From: Deltaproteobacteria bacterium | GTDB taxonomy: Bacteria; Desulfobacterota; Desulfarculia; Adiutricales; Adiutricaceae | Assembly (NCBI GenBank): GCA_031267005.1 | Contig: JAIRZX010000689.1 | Location: 1-7,745 of the forward strand | Direction of reading: 5' to 3' | Length of the DNA stretch: 7,745 bases | Shown here: one piece after another, positions 1 to 6,687 of the stretch | How the letters are laid out: each line of letters opens with the position of its first letter | Numbering within the stretch: the stretch's first letter is position 1 | Program-made: the position numbers and the translations under genes | Notes under the pieces: generated by a model | Databases searched by the model: none | Told to the model about the DNA's origin: nothing | Seen by the model: only the letters and a program-made list of their open reading frames with translations

Positions 1-1370
1 GGTGCCGTCCGGTCCGGGGAGAAACAGGCCGCAGCCGATAACGCCGCCGGGGCGACTGGCCCGCCGGCCGCCCGGGCGGCTATCGCCTCGGCCGCGATGA
101 AGCCTTCGGCTATCGCCCCGGAGACGTACTTCTGGGGGGCGCCGCCGGCGGCGTCCCCGCAGGCGTAGAGTCCCGGCACGGTGGTCTCGCGGAAGACGTC
201 CACCTGGAAGCCGCTCGCGGTGTGGCCGCCTATCACGTAGGGTTCAGTCCCCTCGATAAGGCAGGCGCACTCGCGGGCTTCCCCGCCCGCCCCGGAGCCG
301 AAGAACCCCGGGACGCCGCCGGCCCCCGCTTCCCCGGGCCCGCCGGGGGCCGAGGCCTCTTCCTCCAGGAACTTCAAGGCCTGCATGGGGGACATGTGGA
401 AATACGACCTCGCGAGCGCCCGGCGCTCCGCCGGCCCGAGCGGCCCGGCGCGCATGACGCAGGGCCCGCGCCCGGCCTCAGTCTCGCGCCGCCAGGCGAG
501 CACCCTCTGGGAAGTGGTGTTGCCGTACAGGCTTTCGTAGCCCTCGCCCAGGGCGTTCTCCTGGCGGGCCCCCTGGCCGACCGCGAGGGTGCCGGTGGGC
601 GCCGCAGTGTCCTGGAGCCTCAAGGCCACGAAACGCATCTCCAGGGTGGTGAGCTCCGCCCCCGCCCAAGAGCCCATGGCCCAGCCGCCCCCGGTGTTGA
701 AGGGCGGGTACCAGGTCTTATGGCCCGAGGGGCCAGGGTTGTTGGGGCGGTAGAGGCCTGCCGCGCCGCCGGTGGCGCACACGACGAAGGGGGAGTCGAC
801 GCGCACGAGCTCGGGGGCGTCGAGCTTCAGGGCCGCCAGGCCAGCTATCCTGAAGGGGGCGGCGCCCGCAGCGCCGCCTCCTCCCGCTTCCGCCAGGAAA
901 CAAAGAGCGTGGGCACGCTCCACCAGGGTCACCCCGGGGAGCCCTTTCAGGCAGGCGGCGAGCGCGGGCTTTATCTCCCCCCCGTTAACCTTAAGGTTCC
1001 TCCAGGAGCGGGAGGCCCAGGATCCGTCGGGGTTCCGGTGGAAGGGCACTCCTAGCCCCTCCAAAAACGACGCGGCCTCGCCCAGCCTCTCGGACATGGA
1101 GAGCAAGAGCTTCCACGACCCGATGCCGTGGGCGTCCGCGAGGGCGTAGCGGGCGTAGTCTTCCGGGCTGGAGCCCGGGGCGGTCCAGGCGTTTACCGCG
1201 TTCACCCCTGCGGCGAGGCAGCCGCTCCTTTCGATCGCGGCCTTCTCGACAACCGCGACCTTGAGCCCCCTCTTGGCAAGGAGCCAGGCCGCGGCGACGC
1301 CGGCGGTCCCTCCGCCTACGACGGCCACGTCCGCCTTGAGGCGCACGGTCTTTAACGGCATGCCTGGCAT
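1..1370 (-). CDS. aprA: Adenylylsulfate reductase alpha subunit-like flavoprotein (partial, C-terminus off window)
   Basis: Open for 456 codons and cut by the left edge. The N-terminus has an FAD-binding Rossmann motif GGGTAG (residues 19-24) with acidic E42 ending the second strand, ATGG at 199-202, and the second FAD motif TVPGLYACGDAAGG at 397-410, an order shared by the fumarate reductase/succinate dehydrogenase/AprA superfamily. The segments WYPPFNTGGGWAMG (220-233), EMRFVALRLQD (244-254) and TEPYVIGGH (375-383) resemble AprA (its WYPVWNAGS, ENRFVPARFKD and EPYLLGSH) more than SdhA/FrdA, which would carry an HPTG motif. AprA with an AprB iron-sulfur partner interconverts APS and sulfite plus AMP in the cytoplasm; the sulfate importer next door supports that role. 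Gly/Ala-rich inserts sit at 163-172 and about 336-366. An in-frame TAA at 1382-1380 limits the start to the ATG at 1370 or a second ATG at 1361; neither has a clear Shine-Dalgarno. The family is secure; the exact substrate is inferred. Confidence 0.85.
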   Translation of the reverse strand, partial: MPGMPLKTVRLKADVAVVGGGTAGVAAAWLLAKRGLKVAVVEKAAIERSGCLAAGVNAVNAWTAPGSSPEDYARYALADAHGIGSWKLLLSMSERLGEAASFLEGLGVPFHRNPDGSWASRSWRNLKVNGGEIKPALAACLKGLPGVTLVERAHALCFLAEAGGGGAAGAAPFRIAGLAALKLDAPELVRVDSPFVVCATGGAAGLYRPNNPGPSGHKTWYPPFNTGGGWAMGSWAGAELTTLEMRFVALRLQDTAAPTGTLAVGQGARQENALGEGYESLYGNTTSQRVLAWRRETEAGRGPCVMRAGPLGPAERRALARSYFHMSPMQALKFLEEEASAPGGPGEAGAGGVPGFFGSGAGGEARECACLIEGTEPYVIGGHTASGFQVDVFRETTVPGLYACGDAAGGAPQKYVSGAIAEGFIAAEAIAARAAGGPVAPAALSAAACFSPDRTA

Positions 1371-1470
1371 GGGCGACGCTTAAGCGGTCCTTTCGTTTCG
1401 TTTCGGCATTCCGCGCTCTGGGACCAGCACTGGAGGCCGCCGGGCCCCGGCCAGCAGGAACGCCGGTCTG

Positions 1471-1574
1471 TAGGGCTGTAGGGCTTTAGGGCTTTAGGGC
1501 TTTAGGGCTATAGGGCATTAGGGCTATAGGGCAGCCGGGCTGCCGGTCAACTGGCCAACTGGGCTATAGGGCAA
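1471..1574. repeat. 8-bp tandem repeat array, unit TAGGGCTN
   Basis: Eight contiguous octamers run from 1471 to 1534 (TAGGGCTG, TAGGGCTT three times, TAGGGCTA, TAGGGCAT, TAGGGCTA, TAGGGCAG). Five more degenerate octamers in the same register follow to 1574, ending with a good copy, TAGGGCAA. The first five bases TAGGG are invariant in the first eight copies and the last two vary. It lies about 100 bp upstream of the aprA start, between it and a candidate promoter, so it would be in the 5' untranslated leader. The length is not tied to a reading frame, so copy number could drift by slippage. Function is unknown. Confidence 0.9.
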
Positions 1575-1636
1575 TCTGTCCGCAAGGCTAACGGGTAACC
1601 TCTCCCGCCGCGCAATCGGGCTGCTTCGGGAAACAG

Positions 1637-1665
1637 AAATTAGCCCCCCGGCGGCGCCTTGTCAA
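1637..1665 (-). promoter_or_regulatory. Candidate sigma-70-type promoter for aprA
   Basis: On the minus strand a perfect TTGACA (-35, 1665-1660) is separated by exactly 17 bp from TAATTT (-10, 1642-1637, three of six consensus bases). Transcription would start near 1630 and leave a leader of about 260 nt containing the octamer array. The -10 is weak, so this is a candidate only; the perfect -35, ideal spacing and placement upstream of aprA are the support. Confidence 0.4.
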
Positions 1666-2072
1666 CAATCCAATCCGCGCTCCCGGACGGCGGCCGGAGA
1701 GCCTGAACGCCTCGCGAAACCTTGCGGGCTATGCAAGGCGGCGCGGAAAACCGGAGGAAGCCGCAGGCTTCGGCCTCATGAAAATCAATAAATTTGACAT
1801 CTTCCGGACATAATCCTGCGGATTCGGGGCGGGCAAGGCGGCCCGGGCCCCTTCAAGGGGAAACCCGTTCCTAGGCTATCCTTGCCGGGCCCCGCGCCCG
1901 TACCGGCCTTCCGGCCCGCGTCCTTCGGGCGCGGCCTTTGGCCGCGACCCGCGCCCGCTATCTGCGGCCGGCCGCCGGCGGACGGCGGACGCCAGGCCCC
2001 CGCCCGTCCCTGCCCAGCCGCCGCGCCCGCTCGCCCCTTCAGGGCCCGGCGGCGCGGATACCCTCCCCCCCC

Positions 2073-3416
2073 TCAGATGATGAAGTTGTACCCGTTGCCC
2101 TGGCTGGACAGCAGGGAGTTGTTGACGAGCCGCGCCTTGTCGCCGTCGAAGGCGTAGACGCGGTAGATGAGGACCTTGACCCTGTCGCCCGGCGAGAGCG
2201 GCGCGTGCTCCAGGGAGTAAAAGGAGGCGAGGCGGAAGCCCTTCACCTCGAGCACGAGCTCCAGGGACGATCCCCTGAAGGACACGGATTCCACAACGGC
2301 GTCCTCAGCGCTGTGGCCGTACTGCACCGGCTCGCCCGGCGGGCAGACGTGGACGAACTCTGGACGCACCGCGCAGAGGGCGCCGCTGGGGGCGTCCCCG
2401 AAGCCGGAGAGTTTCCCGTAGCCCGAAAGCACCGTGCTCTCCCCCACGAATCGCGCCACGAATGGCGTGGCGGGGTCGCGGTACAGCTCCACCGGGGGCC
2501 CGGCCTGCTCCACCCTGCCGCCGTTGGTGATGATCACCAAATCCGCCACCTCGATGGCCTCGGACTGGTCGTGGGTGACGAAGATGCTGGTTATGCCCAG
2601 GCGGCTTATCATGTCCCTGAGCCAGCTCCTCAGCTCCTTCCGCACCTTCGCGTCTATCGCCGCGAACGGCTCGTCCAGGAGCAGGAGCCTCGGGCTGGGG
2701 GCCAGCGCCCTCGCGAAGGCCACCCTCTGGCGCTGCCCGCCGGAGAGCTGGCCGGGGTAGCGCTTCTCGAGGCCCTCCATGGAGGTCAAGGCCAGAAGCT
2801 CCGCCACGCGCTCCCTTATCCTGGCCTTCGGGGCCTTCTGGGTCTTCAGGCCGAAGGCCACGTTGTCGAAGACGTTCATGTACCTGAAAAGGGCGTAGTT
2901 CTGGAAAACGAATCCTATTCCCCGGCGGGAGGGGTGGATGTCGTTCACCCTCGAGCCTCCTATGCGTATGTCGCCGCCGTCGGGGGTCTCCAAGCCGGCT
3001 ATCATCCTCAGGATCGTCGTCTTGCCGCTCCCGCTGGGCCCCAGGAGAGCTCCCAGGGTCCCTTCCGGGAGGGAAAACGAGACCTCCCTGGCCGCCTGGA
3101 AGTCGCCGAAGGACTTGTTCACTCCCTCCAGCGAGACGTACGCGGCGGCAGGGGCCGCCAGGGTGGCGGCGGCGGAAAGCCGGCCGGAAGCCGGGGGTGC
3201 CGCGGAAAGCCGGCCGGAAGCCGGGGACGCCGCGGAAAGCCGGCCGGAAGCCGGGGGCGCCCCGGGTGAGGAAACGGAACCCCCGGCGCCCGGCCGGAGC
3301 TCCAGGCGCGGCGCCGAGCGGGAGGCGGCGGCTTCAGTCGGCGGCGGGGGCGCTCCCCCGATCCCGGCGGGCTCCGGGGCGGGAAAGAAGGCGGCCGGTT
3401 TCGGGCTAGCGCACAT
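2073..3416 (-). CDS. cysA: Sulfate/thiosulfate import ATP-binding protein CysA, with repeat-bearing N-terminal extension
   Basis: ABC ATPase that powers sulfate (and usually thiosulfate) import, bound to the cytoplasmic face of the CysT/CysW channel. In the 447-residue product the Walker A is GPSGSGKTT (126-134), the Q-loop glutamine lies in FVFQNYALF (169-177), the signature is LSGGQ (224-228), Walker B is LLLLDEP (244-250) and the switch histidine lies in FVTHD (279-283). VRKELRSWLR after the D-loop is typical of CysA. A C-terminal regulatory domain follows (about 325-440). The conserved fold begins only at about residue 93 (YVSLEGVNKSFG). The preceding 90 residues are Pro/Ala/Ser-rich and carry three PASGRLSAA repeats (55-84), unlike usual CysA, which starts directly at the fold. 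ATG at 3416 is chosen because it overlaps the cysW stop by 11 bp, has AAGGA 11 nt upstream, and no ATG, GTG or TTG lies between it and the fold. It probably shares one mRNA with cysW and cysT. Confidence 0.95.
   Translation of the reverse strand: MCASPKPAAFFPAPEPAGIGGAPPPPTEAAASRSAPRLELRPGAGGSVSSPGAPPASGRLSAASPASGRLSAAPPASGRLSAAATLAAPAAAYVSLEGVNKSFGDFQAAREVSFSLPEGTLGALLGPSGSGKTTILRMIAGLETPDGGDIRIGGSRVNDIHPSRRGIGFVFQNYALFRYMNVFDNVAFGLKTQKAPKARIRERVAELLALTSMEGLEKRYPGQLSGGQRQRVAFARALAPSPRLLLLDEPFAAIDAKVRKELRSWLRDMISRLGITSIFVTHDQSEAIEVADLVIITNGGRVEQAGPPVELYRDPATPFVARFVGESTVLSGYGKLSGFGDAPSGALCAVRPEFVHVCPPGEPVQYGHSAEDAVVESVSFRGSSLELVLEVKGFRLASFYSLEHAPLSPGDRVKVLIYRVYAFDGDKARLVNNSLLSSQGNGYNFII
3172..3261. 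repeat. Three 30-bp direct tandem repeats inside cysA
   Basis: Three contiguous 30-bp units (3172-3201, 3202-3231, 3232-3261) differ only at one or two positions near the end of the unit. Each starts GCGGAAAGCCGGCCGGAAGC on the plus strand. On the minus strand they encode three copies of the decapeptide PASGRLSAA(S/P/A) in the CysA N-terminal extension. The unit length is a multiple of three, so gain or loss of copies keeps the frame. Near-identity suggests recent amplification. Confidence 0.95.
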
Positions 3417-4242
3417 GGCAGTCTGCGTCCTTGCGGGATATCCCCTCGACGATGTTGCGGGCGACGAGTAACAAAACGGCAGTCGCCACCAGTATGGCCG
3501 CCGCTGAGAAGGACTGGAGGGTGTGGTACTCCCTGAAGAGGATCTCGATGTGCAGGGGGAGCGTGTTGGTGCGCCCCCGCAGGTGCCCGGAAACCACGGA
3601 CACGGCGCCGAACTCCCCCATGGCCCGGGCGGTGCAGAGGATGACCCCGTAGAGGAGCGCCCATCGGATGTGCGGAAGGGTCACGCTGCGGAAGGTCCGG
3701 AACAGGCCGGCGCCCATGAGCACCGCCGCCTCCTCCTCGTCGGTGCCGCGGGCGGTGAGGACAGGTATGATCTCGCGCGCGACGAAGGGGAACGTCACGA
3801 AAATGGTGGCCAGCACCAGCCCCGGCACGGCGAAGACTATCTTTATGTCGTGCTCGGTCAGGAACGGGTAGGCCCAGCCGAGCCTGCCGAAAGTCATGAT
3901 GAAGACCAGCCCCGCTATGACAGGGGACACCGCGAAGGGGATGTCTATCAGCGTTACGAGGAAGCCCTTGCCGGGGAAGGAGAAGCGTGTCACGGCCCAG
4001 GCTGCGCAGAGCCCGAAGAGGGTGTTGCAGGCGACCGCGAGGACAGTGGTTATGATCGACAGCTTGAGCGCCTTGGCGGTGTACGTGTCGGAGACGGAAT
4101 CCCAGAACGGCCTCACGCCGAACTCGAAGGCCTTCCAGAGAACCTGGCACAGGGGGAGCACCAGGAAAAGCGCGACGAAGGCGAAGGACGCCGCCACGAG
4201 GACCGTCTTTAGCGCCCTGTTTTCCCTGCCCCACCGGTTCAA
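3406..4242 (-). CDS. cysW: Sulfate transport permease CysW
   Basis: One of the two membrane subunits of the sulfate ABC importer, in the inner membrane paired with CysT. The 278-residue product matches normal CysW length and has about six hydrophobic spans, the first at about 13-36. The EAA loop that docks on the ATPase is at about 169-192 (EEEAAVLMGAGL then FRSVTLPHIR), and CysW-typical text follows (ARAMGEFGAVSVVSGHLRG, 205-223). The start is a TTG at 4242-4240. No ATG or GTG lies upstream in frame before the cysT end, and GGAG sits about 10 nt before this TTG, inside the last codons of cysT. It starts 4 bp after the cysT stop and overlaps cysA by 11 bp, so translation is probably coupled. 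The product ends in a short polar tail (DADCHVR). Confidence 0.95.
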   Translation of the reverse strand: MNRWGRENRALKTVLVAASFAFVALFLVLPLCQVLWKAFEFGVRPFWDSVSDTYTAKALKLSIITTVLAVACNTLFGLCAAWAVTRFSFPGKGFLVTLIDIPFAVSPVIAGLVFIMTFGRLGWAYPFLTEHDIKIVFAVPGLVLATIFVTFPFVAREIIPVLTARGTDEEEAAVLMGAGLFRTFRSVTLPHIRWALLYGVILCTARAMGEFGAVSVVSGHLRGRTNTLPLHIEILFREYHTLQSFSAAAILVATAVLLLVARNIVEGISRKDADCHVR

Positions 4243-4246
4243 TGGC

Positions 4247-5083
4247 CTACTTCTCCCCGGCGAAGGACGCCGCCCGCACCTGGATGCGGTTCACGATGAA
4301 CATTATGACGAACGAGCACACGAGCATGAGGAGCGCCACTGCGGTGGCCTCGTCGTAGTTGAACTGCTCGAGCTTGCTCATGATGACCAACGGGGCTATC
4401 TCCGTGCGGAAGGGTATGTTGCCCGCTATGAAGATGACCGAGCCGTACTCCCCCAGCCCCCTGGCGAAGGCCAGCGAGAACCCCGTGAGCAGGGCTGGCA
4501 GGATCTCCGGGAACACTATCTTGAAGAAGACCCTGGCCGGCCCGGCCCCCAGGATGAGGCCGGCCTCCTCGAAGTCCGGGCTCAGCTGCTCCAAAACCGG
4601 CTGGACCGTGCGCACCACGAAGGGAATAGTTATGAAGGTGATGGCGGCGACTATCCCCAGCTCCGTGTAGGCTATCTTCACCCCGAGAAGCTCGAAGACG
4701 GGCTTCCCCAGCCAGCCCTTGTCGGTGGTGAGCACGGTGAGCGATATGCCCGCCACGGCGGTGGGGAGCGCGAAGGGGAGCTCTATCAGCCCGTCTATGA
4801 AGCGGCGGAGGGGGAAGCGGTAGCGGACGATTACCCAGGCCAGGACGAGCCCGAAAACCGCGTTTATGAGCGCGCCCAAAAGCGAGCAGGTAAAGCTCAC
4901 CTTCAGCGCGGCCAGGGTCCTCGCGTCCGAGACGGTCTTCCAGAACCCCGCGAAGCCCAGATCCGCCGACATCACGGCCAGGGACGCCATGGGGATGAGC
5001 ACGATGAGGGAGGCGTAGCAAAGCGTGACGCCCATCGTGATCCCGAAGCCGGGAAGGGTCCTCTTGCGGTTCTTCCTTTTCAA
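4247..5083 (-). CDS. cysT: Sulfate transport permease CysT (CysU)
   Basis: Second inner-membrane subunit of the sulfate importer. The 278-residue product, from the TTG at 5083, has the CysT opening (LPGFGITMGVTLCYASLIVLIP), the conserved ELPFALPTAVAGISL (101-115), IPFVVRTVQPVLEQL (153-167), the EAA loop at about 172-195 (EEAGLILGAG then FFKIVFPEILPAL), and GEYGSVIFIAGNIPFRTEIAP (211-231). The frame stays open upstream to about 5527, but the extra 148 codons are unlike CysT and read through tandem repeats of 28 and 10 bp, which would change frame with copy number. TTG at 5083 has GGGAG six nt upstream and gives the usual family length. The downstream cysW also begins with TTG. Four bp separate it from cysW. 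Confidence 0.95.
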   Translation of the reverse strand: MKRKNRKRTLPGFGITMGVTLCYASLIVLIPMASLAVMSADLGFAGFWKTVSDARTLAALKVSFTCSLLGALINAVFGLVLAWVIVRYRFPLRRFIDGLIELPFALPTAVAGISLTVLTTDKGWLGKPVFELLGVKIAYTELGIVAAITFITIPFVVRTVQPVLEQLSPDFEEAGLILGAGPARVFFKIVFPEILPALLTGFSLAFARGLGEYGSVIFIAGNIPFRTEIAPLVIMSKLEQFNYDEATAVALLMLVCSFVIMFIVNRIQVRAASFAGEK

Positions 5084-5089
5084 GGCGCT

Positions 5090-5094
5090 CTCCC
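5090..5094 (-). promoter_or_regulatory. Ribosome binding site deciding the cysT start
   Basis: GGGAG on the minus strand, six nt before the TTG at 5083. It supports a 278-residue CysT rather than a longer product starting further upstream, where the frame crosses repeats whose lengths are not multiples of three. Confidence 0.65.
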
Positions 5095-5160
5095 AGGCGA
5101 AGGCGGCGGAGGTGGCTTGCCGCCGGCTTTCCAGGCGGCGGGGGTACGGCATCGGCCGTC

Positions 5161-5285
5161 GGCCGCCGCCCGGAGGGTATCGGCAACCGGCCGCCGCCCG
5201 GAGGGTATCGGCAACCGACCGCCGCCCAGAGGGTATCGGAGGGTATCGGAGGGTATCGGCACCCGCCGCCGCCCGGAAGGGATAG
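5161..5285. repeat. 28-bp tandem repeats with an internal 10-bp triplication
   Basis: Two identical 28-bp units (5161-5188 and 5189-5216; each begins CGGCCGCCGCCCGGAGGGTA) are followed by a third, slightly diverged unit from 5217. At its end the decamer AGGGTATCGG occurs three times in a row (5231-5240, 5241-5250, 5251-5260). A partial fourth unit (about 5264-5285) resumes the CGCCGCCCGGA text. The units are directly contiguous without spacers, so this is not a CRISPR array. Neither 28 nor 10 is a multiple of three, which argues that the stretch is not translated. Confidence 0.9.
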
Positions 5286-5378
5286 GCCGCCGTCAGCCGG
5301 GCCGTCGGAACGGCACGGCGAGCCCGCCCCCGCCCGCCTCCGTCCCAGTCATGCCGCTGGCCGACAGTGCCGGCCCCC

Positions 5379-5403
5379 CCTCCGGAAAGCGGCTTTCCGG
5401 AGG
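5379..5403. repeat. Perfect 11-bp inverted repeat (hairpin) in the sbp-cysT gap
   Basis: CCTCCGGAAAG (5379-5389) is followed by a 3-nt loop and CTTTCCGGAGG (5393-5403). The stem is perfect and GC-rich. In the minus direction it is preceded by the sbp 3' end by about 160 nt and is not followed by a T-run, so it is more likely an mRNA-stabilising or processing hairpin, or a repeated extragenic element, than an intrinsic terminator. Half copies of the same text (GGAGGGAAAGCCGGAGG) occur immediately to the right. Confidence 0.8.
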
Positions 5404-5563
5404 GAAAGCCGGAGGCGGAAGCGCCCGGATTGCGGAGGGGCGCGCCGACGCTTGCAGGCTGGTTACGGGCGGACGGATTAGGGACCGGCGAAAGGCCAAA
5501 GGCGCGTTGCGGACTGGCGGAAGGCAAACGACGGGTTGCGGGCGGAGCCGCAAGGCGGAGGGA

Positions 5564-6583
5564 TCAGCGGGTGTAGATCTGATCGAAGACGCCGCCGTCG
5601 TTGAAATGCTTGGCCTGGGCGGGGCCCCATCCCCCGAAGAGGGGATCGTCTATGGTGATGAGTTTCATGTTCAATACGAACACGTCCTTGAATTCCTCGG
5701 CGATGGCCTTGTTGGAGGGCCGGTAGAAGTGCTTGCCGGAGATCCTCTGGCCTTCGTCGGAGTACAGGTAGTTCAGGTACTCGGTCGCGAGCTCGCGGGT
5801 GCCCTTCTTGTCGACGTTGGAGTCGACTATCGCTACGGGGGGCTCGGCCAGGATGCTCGTGGGGGGCGCAACTATCTCGAACTGACCCGGGGTCTCCGCC
5901 AGGGCCAGGTAGGCCTCGTTCTCCCAGGCAAGAAGCACGTCGCCCTGGCCGTTCTGGACGAAAGTGTTGGTGGAGCCCCGCGCTCCGGTGTCCAAAACTA
6001 GGACGTTGTCGAAGATCTTCTTGATGAAGGCCGTCACCTGGGCCTCGTCGTGGCTGAACTTGGCGTCGGCGAAGGCCCAGGCGGCGAGGTAGTTCCAGCG
6101 GGCACCGCCGGAGGTCTTGGGGTTGGGGGTGATGACTCCTATCCCGTCCTTCGCGAGATCGTCCCAGTCCTTTATCCCCTTGGGGTTGCCCTTCCTCACC
6201 AGGAACACGATGGTGGACGTGTAAGGCGAGCTGTTGCCCGGGAACTCGGACTGCCAACCGGGCTTGATGAGGCCGGCCTCCTCTATGGCGGTTATGTCTA
6301 TGGCGAGCGCCAGGGTCACGACGTCGGCCTCGTTGCCCTCTATGACGGTGCGGGCCTGCTTGCTCGACCCCCCGTGGGACTGGACTATCTCCAAATCGTT
6401 TCCGGTCTTGTCCTTGTAGTAGGCGGCGAAGGCCTTGTTGTACTCGTCGTAGAGTTCCCTGGTGGGGTCGTAGGACACGTTGGTCAGCTCGGCTGAGTCG
6501 GAGAGCGCCTGGCTTGCGGGAATGAGGGCGAAAAGGCCCAGGGCGAGCGCCGGGGCCAGGATCAGTGCCAGAGTCTTCTTCAT
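5564..6583 (-). CDS. sbp: Periplasmic sulfate-binding protein
   Basis: Periplasmic receptor that captures sulfate and delivers it to the CysT/CysW channel. The 339-residue product begins with a signal peptide: MKKT, a hydrophobic core (about 5-21) and a likely cleavage after ASQA (23-26). The mature protein is highly family-like: LTNVSYDPTRELYDEYN (33-49), QSHGGSSKQA (68-77), ADVVTLALA (86-94), SSPYTSTIVFLVRKGNPK (118-135), the exact signature NPKTSGGAR (154-162) followed by WNYLAAW, LDTGARGSTNTFV (197-209), GDVLLAWENEA (214-224) and a C-terminal FGGWGPAQAKHF...GGVFDQI. The ATG at 6583 is chosen because it starts the signal peptide and has GAGG 7 nt upstream (6594-6591); the frame is open further upstream, but that text is Pro-rich and would bury the signal peptide. 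It is Sbp rather than CysP by overall similarity; thiosulfate binding cannot be excluded. It is the first gene of the importer set. Confidence 0.96.
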   Translation of the reverse strand: MKKTLALILAPALALGLFALIPASQALSDSAELTNVSYDPTRELYDEYNKAFAAYYKDKTGNDLEIVQSHGGSSKQARTVIEGNEADVVTLALAIDITAIEEAGLIKPGWQSEFPGNSSPYTSTIVFLVRKGNPKGIKDWDDLAKDGIGVITPNPKTSGGARWNYLAAWAFADAKFSHDEAQVTAFIKKIFDNVLVLDTGARGSTNTFVQNGQGDVLLAWENEAYLALAETPGQFEIVAPPTSILAEPPVAIVDSNVDKKGTRELATEYLNYLYSDEGQRISGKHFYRPSNKAIAEEFKDVFVLNMKLITIDDPLFGGWGPAQAKHFNDGGVFDQIYTR

Positions 6584-6687
6584 CGGGGTACCTCGGGGGT
6601 TTCCCGCGGGGATGCGGGGTCGAAGCGGCGTCAATCGCGGCGATGCCGGGGAATCCGGAGGGAAGGGGCCGTCCGGCTTAAGGGGCG

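Larger units (their letters stand above)
1371..2072. other. Non-coding gap between cysA and aprA
   Basis: No protein-like reading frame is seen in these 702 bp. From the aprA side it holds a TTTCG pentamer repeated three times (about 1390-1404), an 8-bp tandem array, a candidate minus-strand promoter, an AT-rich patch (about 1777-1815) in an otherwise GC-rich stretch, and several short inverted repeats. These are CCTTGC/GCAAGG (1720-1738), GAAGCC/GGCTTC (1757-1771), CCCCT/AGGGG (1848-1860) and CGCGGCC/GGCCGCG (1930-1946). None of these hairpins is followed by a T-run in the minus direction, so no intrinsic terminator after cysA can be called. A run of eight G on the minus strand follows the cysA stop directly. 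The gap suggests that aprA has its own transcription start rather than simply being the fifth gene of the importer operon. Confidence 0.6.
5084..5563. other. Repeat-rich non-coding gap between sbp and cysT
   Basis: These 480 bp separate sbp from the tightly packed cysT-cysW-cysA genes. They contain a long perfect hairpin (5379-5403) and a block of tandem repeats (5161-5285). No intrinsic terminator with a T-run and no good promoter toward cysT were found. In other importer operons structured gaps after the binding-protein gene slow mRNA decay or cause partial termination, so that the binding protein outnumbers the membrane complex; that role here is inference. Confidence 0.6.

Noticed and set aside
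1..1370. Succinate dehydrogenase or fumarate reductase flavoprotein
   Set aside because: The FAD motifs fit the superfamily, but the HPTG-type motif is absent and RFVALRLQD and EPYVIGGH match AprA-type sequence; the sulfate importer context agrees.
1794..1814. Plus-strand promoter TTGACA with CATAAT
   Set aside because: The two boxes are only 9 bp apart, far too close, and no plus-strand gene follows.
5161..5285. CRISPR array
   Set aside because: The repeats are directly contiguous with no spacers and no cas genes are present; the same holds for the 30-bp units in cysA.
5084..5527. N-terminal extension of CysT by 148 residues (same frame open to 5527)
   Set aside because: The text is unlike CysT, is preceded by a TTG without clear support, and crosses tandem repeats of 28 and 10 bp that would break frame when copy number changes. 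TTG at 5083 has a good ribosome site and gives normal family length.
3896..6001. 701-codon open frame on the plus strand
   Set aside because: It lies antisense to cysW, cysT and sbp, which have unmistakable family sequence; long antisense frames are expected in GC-rich coding DNA.
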